Source: Sulfitobacter sp. W027
Lineage (GTDB): Bacteria > Pseudomonadota > Alphaproteobacteria > Rhodobacterales > Rhodobacteraceae
Assembly (NCBI RefSeq): GCF_025143985.1
Contig: NZ_CP083564.1
Span: 1,613,501-1,677,500, forward strand
Direction of reading: 5' to 3'
DNA length: 64,000 nt
Below, piece by piece: positions 1-8,774 of this stretch (positions are counted from its first letter, which is position 1; each line of letters starts with the position of its first letter). The translations under genes were made by a program, and so were the position numbers. The notes beneath the pieces were generated by a model that worked only from the letters and a program-made list of their open reading frames with translations, had not been told where the DNA came from and ran no database searches.

Positions 1-715
1 CCCGTGCAGCGGCGACATGGGCGGCGAGGCGGTCAATCTCTTCGGTGACATCGGCTTTGACGGCAATCAGCGCCAGTTCCTGCGCCACCCGGTCGGCATC
101 CGCGCCTTCGCTGTTGTTCATCACCCGCGCGAGGTTGCGGCGCAGGTTGGCGGCGGTGTCTTCTTTTCGCGCATCGGCCAATGCTGCGGCTTTGGCGGCG
201 AGGGTCTCTACTTCGTTCAACTGGTCCTGCATCACGTCCGCCAATGCAGCACCTTCTTGGCGGCGCATGGCGTTGAAGTCCTCCAAGACCGCAGGGAATT
301 CTGCCAACAAGGCCTCGCGCAGCGCATCAATGTCCTGCGCCTGATCGGACTGTTCCAACACGCCGCGCATGGTCAAAATGTCACTGGCCCGCGAGGGTGC
401 AAGCGAGACACCGGCATCCATCGCCCGGGCTTCGATTTCATGCAGCGCCGCAAGCAACGTGTCGACCTGTGCAGTGTTGACCTGCAGCGTACCGTCATTC
501 TCGGCTGAAGCTATGCGCAGGTTACAGGTGATATTGCCCCGCGCCACCTCTCCCGTCACCTGCTTGCGCAGGGCGACTTCCAGCCCCTCCACCCAATCAG
601 GAACGCGCAGGCGTAGGTCGAGCCCTTTGCCATTAACCCCGCGCAGCTCCCAAGACCAACTCCAGCCCTCCAAAGCGCCGGAGGCAGAGGCGAAACCTGT
701 CATGGACCTGATCAT
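1..715 (-). CDS. yicC: YicC-family endoribonuclease, partial (C-terminus outside the window)
   Basis: The reading frame opens with MIRSMTGFA, the characteristic YicC N-terminus, and runs off the left edge after about 238 of the usual roughly 290 residues, so the C-terminal part of the family is not visible. YicC proteins are endoribonucleases implicated in RNA turnover in stationary phase. ATG at 715 is chosen because it keeps the conserved IRSMTGF start; an in-frame ATG lies at 703. The PAS-domain gene at 957 is divergent. In many proteobacteria gmk follows yicC, but that side is outside the window. Confidence 0.88.
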   Translation of the reverse strand, partial: MIRSMTGFASASGALEGWSWSWELRGVNGKGLDLRLRVPDWVEGLEVALRKQVTGEVARGNITCNLRIASAENDGTLQVNTAQVDTLLAALHEIEARAMDAGVSLAPSRASDILTMRGVLEQSDQAQDIDALREALLAEFPAVLEDFNAMRRQEGAALADVMQDQLNEVETLAAKAAALADARKEDTAANLRRNLARVMNNSEGADADRVAQELALIAVKADVTEEIDRLAAHVAAAR

Positions 716-956
716 CGGTGCGTTCCTTGCAAGGGCGGTCATGTCCTGCCTTACGGTGAAACCCCCGCGAGGGGCAAGCCCCGGACCGGCACGATGCCCG
801 ATCTGCCGCCCGTGCAATTAACCATTTCCTCAAAAGCCTGACGCACTTCCTTTCGACCTACGGTATTAATCATTTGGTAATATCTTGGGCCGCATTGTGC
901 CGCTGTCGTTCCAACAACGGCAGCTGTATTGGCCAAGTCCTTATGGGTAAGTTTTA

Positions 957-1655
957 ATGGGCAATACAGGCCACACCGCGCAGAATGTTGTCGCCATGTC
1001 AGATCATCGGACGCATGTTGGCTATGGCCCGCTGGCGCAGGTCGAAGCCTATTGGGAAGCCTTGCGCGGCAACAGATTGATGCCGCGACGGTCAGATATT
1101 GATCCGCGTGGGATAGAATCCGCTCTGGAATATGCCTTTATCCTTGAGCGTGTCGCGGTGGGTGTTGGACGGTTGCGCATCGCGGGCGGTCACCTGCGCG
1201 ACCTCATGGGGATGGAGGTGCGCGGCATGCCGATCACTGCCCTTTTCGGCACGCGATCACGCCCGCGGGTCGCCGAAGCGCTAGAGGAAGTTTTTCAGAT
1301 GCCCGGGCAGACCACGCTCCACCTCAGTGCGGTAGCCTCATATGGTCGACCGGCTCTGACGGGGCGGATGCTGCTTTTGCCGCTGAAAAGCGATCTGGGC
1401 GACGTGAGCCGGGTGCTTGGCTGTTTGGTCGTGCAAGGCGAGATTGGCCAAACCCCACGGCGTTTCGATCTGGCTCAGGCGACCCGGCACGGCACCTTGG
1501 GCGGAGCGACCCGACCTTTGCGATATGCCGCCCCGTGTCAACAGCCGTCTTTGCCAAGGGAGACTGGATTTGCTGAGGGGAAAGCCCGTTTCACACCTGC
1601 CACGACGGGATATATTCCGCCCTATCTGCGATTGGTGAAGTCCAAGCAAGAATAG
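957..1655 (+). CDS. PAS-domain protein of the alphaproteobacterial PAS_5 type
   Basis: This 232-residue soluble protein has a PAS-like core at about residues 20-165, starting with a segment typical of PF07310 proteins (VEAYWEALRGNRLMPRRSDIDP) and followed by the LRIAGGHLRDLMGMEVRGMP stretch of that family. No output domain follows; the last 60 residues look disordered and basic. The ligand and partner are unknown. The start is uncertain: ATG 957 has no convincing ribosome-binding site, and ATG 996 (MSDHRTH) would remove 13 residues before the conserved part. It converges on the DAHP synthase gene across a strong hairpin. Confidence 0.8.
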   Translation: MGNTGHTAQNVVAMSDHRTHVGYGPLAQVEAYWEALRGNRLMPRRSDIDPRGIESALEYAFILERVAVGVGRLRIAGGHLRDLMGMEVRGMPITALFGTRSRPRVAEALEEVFQMPGQTTLHLSAVASYGRPALTGRMLLLPLKSDLGDVSRVLGCLVVQGEIGQTPRRFDLAQATRHGTLGGATRPLRYAAPCQQPSLPRETGFAEGKARFTPATTGYIPPYLRLVKSKQE

Positions 1656-1675
1656 CGCGCCAGTTGTCCGGGCGT

Positions 1676-1711
1676 AAAAACGCCGCCCAACATCAAGCGG
1701 GGCGGCGTTTA
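1676..1711. terminator. Bidirectional intrinsic terminator between the PAS gene and DAHP synthase
   Basis: The sequence shows an 11-bp stem, AAACGCCGCCC (1678-1688) with GGGCGGCGTTT (1700-1710). A-rich sequence lies on the left and T residues at the right edge of the stem, so it can end transcripts from both converging genes. Confidence 0.75.
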
Positions 1712-1742
1712 CCATGATATAGTCAGGCTAAGACCGCGCCTG

Positions 1743-3113
1743 TTATCCAGCCGCGCGTGTCGCCTGCGCCGAGCGGCGGTTCGACAGTTCTTCGGCCACC
1801 AAAAACGCCAGTTCCAGCGATTGGCTGGCGTTCAGGCGGGGATCGCAGGCCGTGTGATAACGGTCTGACAGGTCTTCGTCGCTGACCGCCCGCACACCGC
1901 CGGTGCATTCGGTCACGTCTTGGCCGGTCATCTCGAAATGCACACCACCGGGGACAGAGCCTTCGGCGTTATGCACGGCAAAGAACTCATGCACTTCGCG
2001 CAGTACGGAATCAAAGGGCCGGGTTTTGTAGCCGGTCGAGGATTTGATCGTATTGCCGTGCATCGCGTCACAGGTCCAAACGACATTCGCGCCCTCTTCC
2101 TGCACGGTTTTGATGAGACGCGGCAGGTGATCGCCCACCTGCCCCGCACCAAAGCGCGAGATCAGGGTCAAACGGCCCTCTTCGTTGTCGGGGTTCAGCT
2201 TGGCCATCAATTGCTTGAGGTCATCGCTGGTCATGGACGGACCGCATTTCAGGCCGATGGGGTTTTGCACACCACGGGCGAATTCCACATGCGCGCCGTC
2301 CGGCTGCCGTGTGCGGTCGCCGATCCAGATCATATGGCCCGAACCTGCCAGCCATTTGCCGGTCTGGCTGTCACGGCGGCAGAGCGCCTCTTCATACTCC
2401 AGCAGCAGGGATTCGTGGCTGGTGTAAAACTCCACTGACTGCAGCGTATGCGCCGTTTCGGCGGTCACACCCGCAGCGGCCATGAAGTCCAGCGTGTCAG
2501 AGATACGATTGGCGATCTCGCGGTACTTCTCGGCCTTTTCGTCATCGGTGAAGCCCAGCGTCCAGCCGTGGACCTGATGCACATCGGCATAGCCCCCGGT
2601 CGAGAAGGCGCGCAGCAGGTTCAGCGTGGCGGCGGCCTGTGTGTAGGCGCGCAGCATCTTTTGCGGGTCCGGAATGCGGGACTCTGCGGTAAAGGCTAGA
2701 TCGTTAATGATGTCGCCGCGGTAGCTGGGCAATTCCACACCATCGACCGTCTCGGTCGGAGCGCTGCGCGGTTTGGCGAATTGACCTGCCATACGGCCCA
2801 GCTTGATTACCGGCACTTTGGCACCGTGGGTCAGCACGATTGCCATCTGCAACATCACCTTGAACGTGTCGCGAATGGCGTCAGAGCTGAACTGCTCAAA
2901 GCTCTCGGCGCAATCGCCGCCCTGCAAAAGGAATGCCTCCCCACGGCCCGCCGCAGCCAGATGCTTTTTCAACCGGCGCGCTTCGCCTGCAAAAACGAGG
3001 ACTGGATAGCGTGCCAACTGCGCCTCAACCGCCTGCAACGCGGCTTGGTCAGGGTAATCGGGCATCTGGACGCGCGGTTTGCTGCGCCAGCTTGAAGTGC
3101 TCCAGTCTGTCAT
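1743..3113 (-). CDS. aroG: Class II 3-deoxy-7-phosphoheptulonate (DAHP) synthase
   Basis: This protein condenses phosphoenolpyruvate and erythrose 4-phosphate, the first step of the shikimate pathway. The 456-residue length and motifs are those of the plant-like class II enzymes: [10 protein letters not shown] near residue 80, the [12 protein letters not shown] phosphate-binding segment, and the C-terminal [12 protein letters not shown] block with metal-ligand residues. ATG 3113 (MTDWSTSSW) is chosen over the longer ATG at 3131 because the product starts like other family members and GGAG/GGAGTAG sequence lies just upstream. It is transcribed divergently from the GlxA-type regulator at 3305. 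Confidence 0.93.
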   Translation of the reverse strand: MTDWSTSSWRSKPRVQMPDYPDQAALQAVEAQLARYPVLVFAGEARRLKKHLAAAGRGEAFLLQGGDCAESFEQFSSDAIRDTFKVMLQMAIVLTHGAKVPVIKLGRMAGQFAKPRSAPTETVDGVELPSYRGDIINDLAFTAESRIPDPQKMLRAYTQAAATLNLLRAFSTGGYADVHQVHGWTLGFTDDEKAEKYREIANRISDTLDFMAAAGVTAETAHTLQSVEFYTSHESLLLEYEEALCRRDSQTGKWLAGSGHMIWIGDRTRQPDGAHVEFARGVQNPIGLKCGPSMTSDDLKQLMAKLNPDNEEGRLTLISRFGAGQVGDHLPRLIKTVQEEGANVVWTCDAMHGNTIKSSTGYKTRPFDSVLREVHEFFAVHNAEGSVPGGVHFEMTGQDVTECTGGVRAVSDEDLSDRYHTACDPRLNASQSLELAFLVAEELSNRRSAQATRAAG

Positions 3114-3215
3114 CTTTCTACTCCGCTCCACAGCGCCGAGTGTCGGCGCTTCGTGATCTTTCTCTATACAAAGGCGCGGGGAAAGTGACCAGAACCGAAA
3201 TACGACCTATTGACG

Positions 3216-3277
3216 TTGCGGCAGGGCCATGGGCAATGTTTGCCGCAAGTTCTGGCAGCCATGGCACATGCTGGCAG
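3216..3277. promoter_or_regulatory. Candidate operators in the aroG/GlxA-regulator intergenic region
   Basis: A perfect inverted repeat, TTGCGGCA (3216-3223) and TGCCGCAA (3241-3248), is followed by a direct repeat of CTGGCAG (3252-3258 and 3271-3277) with 19 bp between repeat starts. Direct repeats about two helical turns apart suit AraC-family dimers, so these could be sites for the adjacent regulator. No promoter element was identified with confidence. Confidence 0.4.
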
Positions 3278-3304
3278 AGACGACCTGAGTAGAAAGACGC
3301 CGAG

Positions 3305-4309
3305 ATGTCCCCACCGCGCCCGGCCACCCGTATGCCCCCCCACTCCGACAAGCCACGGCGTTTTATCTTCGTGCTCTTGGAAAATTTCACCTTGCTGAGC
3401 TTTGCTTCGGCGGTGGAATGCCTGCGTATCACCAACCGCATGCTTGAGCGGGAGGCATATGAATGGCAGGTCGTGGGCGAAAGCGGCGAGACCTGCATGA
3501 GCTCTTCAGGCGCGGTCTTTGCGCTTGATAACGGGCTCGACGAATTAGGCCGCGACGATACGATCATGGTCTGTGGCGGCATCGACGTACAGGCAGCGAC
3601 GACCAAAAAGCTGCTGGCGTGGCTGCGCCGCGAGGCGCGCAAAGGCCTGGTGGTTGGCGGACTATGTACGGCCGCGCATACGCTGGCCAAGGCTGGGCTG
3701 CTGGATGGCAAACGCGCCACGATCCACTGGGAAAACCAAGACAGCTTTGGCGAGGAATTTGAGGAAGTTGTCCTGACGACATCGGTCTTTGTGATGGACG
3801 GCAACCGGCTGACCACGGCGGGCGGCACCTCTTCGTTGGATCTGATGCTCAAGCTTATCGCCGATGACCACGGCGAAGAAACCGCCAATGCGGTGGCGGA
3901 TCAACTGATCTATTCCTCGATCCGGACCGACCAAGACACGCAGCGCCTGTCGGTGCCCACGCGAATCGGTGTGCGCCATCCCAAACTCAGCCAAGTCATC
4001 CAACAGATGGAGCGCAACATCGAAGAGCCGATCAGCCCGTCGATCCTTGCGCGCGACGTTGGCATGTCGACCCGCCAGTTGGAGCGGTTGTTCCGGCGCT
4101 ATCTCAACCGCAGTCCGAAACGATATTACATGGAACTGCGGCTGCAAAAGGCGCGCAACTTGTTGATGCAGACGGATATGAGCGTGATCAATGTGGCGCT
4201 GGCCTGTGGTTTCGCTTCGCCCTCACATTTTTCCAAATGCTACCGTGCGCATTACCAGACCACCCCTTACCGCGAGCGGGGCAGCCAATCCTCGCGGCAG
4301 CCTGCGTAA
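3305..4309 (+). CDS. GlxA-family transcriptional regulator (DJ-1/PfpI-like domain plus AraC HTH)
   Basis: The 334-residue protein has an N-terminal DJ-1/PfpI-like domain (about 20-190, with GGLCTAAHTLAKAGLLDG around the site that carries the nucleophile in the enzymes) and a C-terminal AraC-type double helix-turn-helix (about 230-325, ending in the conserved ALACGFASPSHFSKCYR segment). Relatives such as GbdR, CdhR and ArgR sense betaine, carnitine or arginine. The ligand here cannot be told from the sequence. It is divergent from DAHP synthase and converges, with only three bases between, on the sugar dehydrogenase. ATG 3305 is the first start; a later start at residue 10 is possible. Confidence 0.87.
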   Translation: MSPPRPATRMPPHSDKPRRFIFVLLENFTLLSFASAVECLRITNRMLEREAYEWQVVGESGETCMSSSGAVFALDNGLDELGRDDTIMVCGGIDVQAATTKKLLAWLRREARKGLVVGGLCTAAHTLAKAGLLDGKRATIHWENQDSFGEEFEEVVLTTSVFVMDGNRLTTAGGTSSLDLMLKLIADDHGEETANAVADQLIYSSIRTDQDTQRLSVPTRIGVRHPKLSQVIQQMERNIEEPISPSILARDVGMSTRQLERLFRRYLNRSPKRYYMELRLQKARNLLMQTDMSVINVALACGFASPSHFSKCYRAHYQTTPYRERGSQSSRQPA

Positions 4310-4312
4310 GGC

Positions 4313-5410
4313 CTAGGGCGTGATCCGGTAGACGGTGCCATTTGATTCGGAGATGAACCAGATGCCCCCCTCTGGGCCTTCGACCACGTCGCGCACGCGG
4401 GCGGTTTCCTTTGTTTTGATCTGCTGCACCTCTTCCAGCGGGTCACCACTCAGCCGGGCGATATAGTCAAACTTGAGCGAGCCTACGAACATATCGCCTT
4501 TCCACTCCGGGAACTGCGCGCCGGAGTAGACCATCAGACCCGCAGGGGCGATGGAGGGGTCCCAGTAGAATACGGGCTGCTCCATGCCCTCTTTTGCAGA
4601 CCCTTCACCGATCTTCGCGCCTGAATAATGCTCCCCGTAGGAAATCACCGGCCAGCCATAGTTCGCGCCTTTGGCGATGCGGTTTACTTCGTCACCGCCC
4701 TTGGCCCCATGTTCAGACACCCAAAGTCGCCCTTCCAGATCAAGCCCCGCGCCTTGCGGATTGCGGTGGCCGTAGGACCAGATCTCGGGCAGCACATCGG
4801 GCATGTCCACAAAGGGGTTGTCGTCGGGGATCGAGCCGTCGCGATTCACCCGGATAATGCTGCCGTTATGCGTGCTGCGGTCTTGCGCGGCGGGCCGGTC
4901 GCCGCGCTCGCCAATGGTCACCAGAAGCGTGCCATCCGGTGCCTCAACCACGCGCGAGCCGAAATGCTGCCCACCGTCGCTGCCGGGTTTCATAGCGAAA
5001 AGCTCGGTCAGGCCCTCAAGTGTGCTGGCATCTTCCGACAGGCGCGCAGAAGCCAATGCCGTGCCCGCGCCGCCGCCCCCCTGGGGTTTGGCATAGGTCA
5101 GGAACAGTTCCCGACTTTGCTCGAAGTCCTGCGCCAATGTGATGTCGAGCAGACCGCCTTGCCCGACCACCGCAACCGCCGGCAGGCCCGAAACTTCCTG
5201 CCGCGTGCCATCTTTTTCATGGATCAGCCGCCCGGCTTTTTCCGTGACCAGAAGGCCCCCTCCGGGCAAGGGTGCGACGCCCCAGGGGGCCTCTAGACCT
5301 TCGGCCATCGGCGTGATCGTCAGGCTGTCTTGCGCACTCACCGCCGCTGCGGCGTGGATACTGCCGAGGCCGATCAGAGTGGCGGTCGCGATATGTTTGG
5401 CGGATGTCAT
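4313..5410 (-). CDS. Secreted PQQ-dependent sugar dehydrogenase, YliI/Asd type
   Basis: The 365-residue product carries a cleavable signal peptide (hydrophobic core followed by AVSAQ) and a beta-propeller of the glucose/sorbosone dehydrogenase family. Family marks include EAPWGVAPLPGG near the N-terminus, GSRVVEAPDGTL, GHRNPQGAGLD and SEHGAKGGDEVN. Such proteins oxidise the C1 hydroxyl of sugars in the periplasm with PQQ; the natural substrate is not known. ATG 5410 is preferred over the upstream ATG because it gives a clean signal peptide and has AAGGAG before it. No PQQ synthesis genes are in the window. Confidence 0.88.
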   Translation of the reverse strand: MTSAKHIATATLIGLGSIHAAAAVSAQDSLTITPMAEGLEAPWGVAPLPGGGLLVTEKAGRLIHEKDGTRQEVSGLPAVAVVGQGGLLDITLAQDFEQSRELFLTYAKPQGGGGAGTALASARLSEDASTLEGLTELFAMKPGSDGGQHFGSRVVEAPDGTLLVTIGERGDRPAAQDRSTHNGSIIRVNRDGSIPDDNPFVDMPDVLPEIWSYGHRNPQGAGLDLEGRLWVSEHGAKGGDEVNRIAKGANYGWPVISYGEHYSGAKIGEGSAKEGMEQPVFYWDPSIAPAGLMVYSGAQFPEWKGDMFVGSLKFDYIARLSGDPLEEVQQIKTKETARVRDVVEGPEGGIWFISESNGTVYRITP

Positions 5411-5596
5411 GGGAAGGCTCCTTTGGGAATGGGGGCTTGGGGTAGGATGTAGACATCCAGCCGCCCATTTCCACCACCCTACCCGCCGCACGCGAAAAGC
5501 CGCCCGTTAAAAACACTTGATAAATCGTCTTTTCTTTTCCGAAACCACAACCTAACGTTCGATCAGAACGAGAGTTCAACTAAGGGAGAGAACCAA

Positions 5597-6781
5597 ATGA
5601 AAAAAATACTGATGGCCACAACGGCTGTTGCTCTGCTCGCCACTGGCGCGCATGCGGAAGATACGAAAATCGGCATTCTGCTGGGCTTCACCGGCCCGCT
5701 GGAATCGCTGGCCAATGACATGGCCGCCGGTGCAGAACTGGCGATTGCCGAAGTCAACGAGAGCGGCATGTTCCTCGATGGCGCGACCGTATCGTCAGAG
5801 CGTGGCGACACTGGCTGCATCGACGCAGGTCTTGCCGTGGCATCCGCAGAGCGTCTGATCACCTCCGACCGCGTCAGCGGCATCGTTGGCGGCATGTGCT
5901 CGGGCGAGACCACCGCTTCGCTGCAAAACGTCGCCATTCCGAACGGCATCGTGATGATTTCGCCTTCCGCGACATCGCCTGCTCTGTCGACCGTCGAAGA
6001 CAACGGCCTGTTCTTCCGCACATCGCCATCTGATGCCCGTCAGGGTCAGGTTATGGCCGACATCCTGAATGACCGTGGCATCAAGGAAGTCGCCGTCACC
6101 TATACCAACAACGACTATGGTAAGGGTCTGGCCGACAGCTTCGAGACCGCGTTCAAGGAATCCGGCGGCACCGTCACCATCAACACATCGCATGAAGACG
6201 GCAAGGCGGATTACTCTGCCGAAGTCGGCGCTCTGGCCTCGGCCGGTGGTGAAGTGCTGATCGTTGCAGGCTACGTCGACCAGGGCGGCGCGGGCATCGT
6301 GAACGGCGCGCTGGACGCAGGCGCGTTCGACACATTCATGTTCCCCGACGGCATGGTTTCCGACACGCTGGAAGAGAAGTTCGCCGAGATCGCGGATGGC
6401 TCCTTTGGTCAGAACCCAAGTGCGGCTGGCGAAGGCCCCGACACCTACAAGAAGATGGGCAAGGAAGCCGGTTTCGAGCCGACCAACGCCTTCTCACCGG
6501 AATCCTATGACGCTGCGGCTCTGATGCTGCTGGCGATGCAGGCTGCTGGCTCCAACGATCCGGCCGCTTACAAGGAAAAGGTCATGGAAGTGGCCAACGC
6601 ACCGGGCGAGAAAATCCTGCCGGGTGAACTGGGCAAGGCGCTTCAGATCCTCAAGGACGGCGGCGATGTCGACTATGTCGGCGCATCCGCAGTTGAGCTG
6701 ATCGGACCGGGCGAGAGCGCGGGCAGCTACCGTGAGATCGAGATGAAAGACGGCAAGATGGTCACGGTCGGCTACCGCTGA
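5597..6781 (+). CDS. livK: Periplasmic substrate-binding protein of a branched-chain amino acid-type ABC transporter
   Basis: This 394-residue protein starts with a signal peptide (MKKILMATTAVALLATGAHAE) and belongs to the type I periplasmic binding fold (Peripla_BP_6): IGILLGFTGPLESLAND near the start, GGMCSGETTASLQN and the YTNNDYGKGLADSF hinge region. It should deliver substrate to the permease encoded by the next genes. The ligand may be a branched-chain amino acid or another compound, as this family is broad. A strong ribosome-binding site (AAGGGAGAG) precedes the ATG. A hairpin right after the stop suggests it is made in excess over the other subunits. Confidence 0.9.
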   Translation: MKKILMATTAVALLATGAHAEDTKIGILLGFTGPLESLANDMAAGAELAIAEVNESGMFLDGATVSSERGDTGCIDAGLAVASAERLITSDRVSGIVGGMCSGETTASLQNVAIPNGIVMISPSATSPALSTVEDNGLFFRTSPSDARQGQVMADILNDRGIKEVAVTYTNNDYGKGLADSFETAFKESGGTVTINTSHEDGKADYSAEVGALASAGGEVLIVAGYVDQGGAGIVNGALDAGAFDTFMFPDGMVSDTLEEKFAEIADGSFGQNPSAAGEGPDTYKKMGKEAGFEPTNAFSPESYDAAALMLLAMQAAGSNDPAAYKEKVMEVANAPGEKILPGELGKALQILKDGGDVDYVGASAVELIGPGESAGSYREIEMKDGKMVTVGYR

Positions 6782-6804
6782 TCCCTGCGTCATCGAACCT
6801 TGCA

Positions 6805-6841
6805 GGGCCCGGTCGCGATGCGATCGGGCCTTTGCTTTTTC
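6805..6841 (+). terminator. Intrinsic terminator/attenuator after livK
   Basis: A GC-rich stem (GGCCCGGTCGC with GCGATCGGGCC, one G-A mismatch) is followed by TTTGCTTTTT. It is placed so that most transcripts would stop after the binding-protein gene, with partial read-through to livG. Confidence 0.75.
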
Positions 6842-7171
6842 AAAACGCCTTTTCTTTCGCGGGCGCTGCCTCTACAAGGCGCCCCGCGAGGACCTGGGAA
6901 ACATGTCCCGTCAGGGAGAGACAGATGAACACTCAACGGATGGCTTCACAGGCCATGGCTGTTTGCGCGGGAGGTGCAAAGGCCGATACCAGCGATCCAC
7001 CCGCCGCGAAGACCGCGACGCGGGCGCGGGTTCATTTTCATCTGACCCAAACGGTTCCTTTCAAGAATCGCATCTCGCTGTAATCATGGGCGCAGTTCGC
7101 ACATCGAACCGCGCGGAAAACAACGACCAATAAAAACCAGCCACAAATGTGGCGGACACGGGGATGGACAT
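6842..7171. other. Intergenic stretch between livK and livG
   Basis: About 330 bases hold no convincing gene. One short frame (6925-7083, 52 codons) has a good GGGAGAG ribosome-binding site but no recognisable product, and is listed separately. A secondary promoter for livG could lie here, but no clear -35/-10 pair was seen. Confidence 0.5.
6925..7083 (+). CDS. Possible small protein between livK and livG (doubtful)
   Basis: An ATG at 6925 is preceded by GGGAGAG at a good distance and opens a 52-residue frame that begins MNTQRMASQAMAVCAGG. It has no signal peptide, membrane segment or motif that I recognise. It might be a leader peptide for the downstream liv genes, or chance. Only the position and ribosome-binding site support it. 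Confidence 0.2.
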   Translation: MNTQRMASQAMAVCAGGAKADTSDPPAAKTATRARVHFHLTQTVPFKNRISL

Positions 7172-7954
7172 ATGATCGTCGTAGACGACTTACACAAACA
7201 TTTCGGCGGCTTTCACGCCGTGGACGGGGCCAGCCTGTCTATTGAGAAGGGATCGATCACCGGTTTGATCGGTCCCAATGGCGCGGGCAAGACCACGCTG
7301 TTCAACGTCATTGCTGGCGTGCTTCAGCCCACGTCGGGCCGGGTGACCATGGACGGTGAAGACATCACCGGCCTGCCGCCGCATGAGCTGTTCCACAAGG
7401 GGTTGCTGCGCACCTTCCAGATCGCGCATGAGTTTTCATCGATGACCTGCCGCGAGAACCTGATGATGGTCCCCGGCGATCAATCGGGTGAGACGCTGTG
7501 GAACACATGGTTCGGCACCAAACGCATCGCCAATGAAGAGCGCGCGCTCAAAGCCAAGGCTGATGAGGTCTTGGAATTCCTGACCATCGAACATCTGGCC
7601 GAGCAAAAGGCTGGCCAGATCTCCGGCGGTCAGAAAAAGCTGTTGGAACTGGGCCGCACCATGATGGTGGATGCCAAGATCGTCTTTCTTGATGAGGTCG
7701 GCGCGGGCGTGAACCGCACGCTGCTCAATACCATCGGTGACGCGATCATCCGGCTGAACAAAGAACGCAATTACACATTCGTCGTCATCGAGCATGACAT
7801 GGATTTCATCGGCCGCCTTTGCGACCCGGTGATCTGCATGGCCGAGGGCCACGTGCTGGCCGAAGGCACGCTCGATGAGATCAAGGCGAACGAGCAGGTG
7901 ATCGAGGCCTATCTCGGCACCGGCCTGAAGAACAAGGACAAGGTAGGCGCATGA
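7172..7954 (+). CDS. livG: ABC transporter ATPase, LivG type
   Basis: The 260-residue ATP-binding subunit has Walker A GPNGAGKT (residues 34-41), an ISGGQKKLLELGR signature, a Walker B/D-loop written FLDEVGAGVN and the H-loop IEHDMDF. The C-terminal AYLGTG segment is typical of LivG. The usual LivG D-loop is DEPAAGLN, so Pro to Val and Leu to Val changes stand out, though the catalytic Glu is kept. The next gene overlaps by four bases (ATGA), showing translational coupling. It energises uptake through the LivH/LivM channel. Confidence 0.92.
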   Translation: MIVVDDLHKHFGGFHAVDGASLSIEKGSITGLIGPNGAGKTTLFNVIAGVLQPTSGRVTMDGEDITGLPPHELFHKGLLRTFQIAHEFSSMTCRENLMMVPGDQSGETLWNTWFGTKRIANEERALKAKADEVLEFLTIEHLAEQKAGQISGGQKKLLELGRTMMVDAKIVFLDEVGAGVNRTLLNTIGDAIIRLNKERNYTFVVIEHDMDFIGRLCDPVICMAEGHVLAEGTLDEIKANEQVIEAYLGTGLKNKDKVGA

Positions 7955-8772
7955 GCAATGAACCCTACGGCGACCGCGGCAACAAAGACTGGTCGGTCGG
8001 CAACGCAAAGGGCCAAGGCAGCATCATGCCCAAGGCCAGCGGCAAAACCCACCCCGCCCCCGGCGGTCCCTTCCTGATCGGCGACAGCATGACTGCGGGC
8101 TACGGCAATGGCCCCGACATTCTGCACGACTGCACCATCGCAGTAGACCGCGGCGAGATCGCCGTGATCGTCGGCCCCAACGGCGCAGGCAAATCCACGG
8201 GCATGAAGGCGGTCTTTGGCATGCTCGACATGCGCAAGGGACATGTGCGGCTTGATGGGGAAGACATCACTGCCCTCAGCCCGCAGGACCGGGTGGCCAA
8301 GGGCATGGGGTTCGTCCCCCAGACCTCCAACATCTTCACCTCGATGACGGTGGAAGAGAACCTTGAGATGGGCGCCTTCATCCGCCGCGATGATTTCCGC
8401 GATACGATGGCGCAGGTCTATGACCTGTTTCCGATCCTTAAGGAAAAGCGGCTTCAGGCCGCGGGCGAATTGTCGGGCGGTCAACGCCAGCAGGTCGCCG
8501 TGGGCCGGGCGCTGATGACCCAGCCCAAGGTGCTGATGCTCGACGAGCCGACCGCGGGCGTGAGCCCGATCGTCATGGACGAATTGTTCGACCGGATCAT
8601 TGAGGTTGCCCGCACCGGCATCCCGATCCTGATGGTCGAACAAAACGCCCGTCAGGCGCTTGAGATCGCGGACAAGGGCTATGTGCTCGTGCAGGGGGCA
8701 AACGCCTTTACCGGCACCGGCAAAGAGCTTCTGGCCGATCCTGAAGTCCGCAAATCGTTTCTGGGGGGCTGA
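7951..8772 (+). CDS. livF: ABC transporter ATPase, LivF type, with N-terminal extension
   Basis: The 273-residue second ATPase has Walker A VGPNGAGKS (about residue 72), signature LSGGQRQQVAVGR, Walker B MLDEPTAGVSP and H-loop VEQNARQAL, as in LivF. An N-terminal extension of about 45 residues, rich in Gly, Lys and Asn, precedes the normal start of the fold and is unusual for LivF. ATG 7951 overlaps the livG stop, which supports the long form, but an internal ATG at residue 26 is possible. It pairs with LivG in the same transporter. Confidence 0.9.
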   Translation: MSNEPYGDRGNKDWSVGNAKGQGSIMPKASGKTHPAPGGPFLIGDSMTAGYGNGPDILHDCTIAVDRGEIAVIVGPNGAGKSTGMKAVFGMLDMRKGHVRLDGEDITALSPQDRVAKGMGFVPQTSNIFTSMTVEENLEMGAFIRRDDFRDTMAQVYDLFPILKEKRLQAAGELSGGQRQQVAVGRALMTQPKVLMLDEPTAGVSPIVMDELFDRIIEVARTGIPILMVEQNARQALEIADKGYVLVQGANAFTGTGKELLADPEVRKSFLGG

Positions 8773-8774
8773 AC

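Noticed and set aside
751..936. Short minus-strand frame upstream of yicC
   Set aside because: There is no ribosome-binding site or family similarity, and it lies in the divergent promoter region.
5550..5570. Small inverted repeat CGTTC-N5-GAACG before livK
   Set aside because: It is only 5 bp per arm with no second copy seen nearby; too weak to call an operator or a LexA site.
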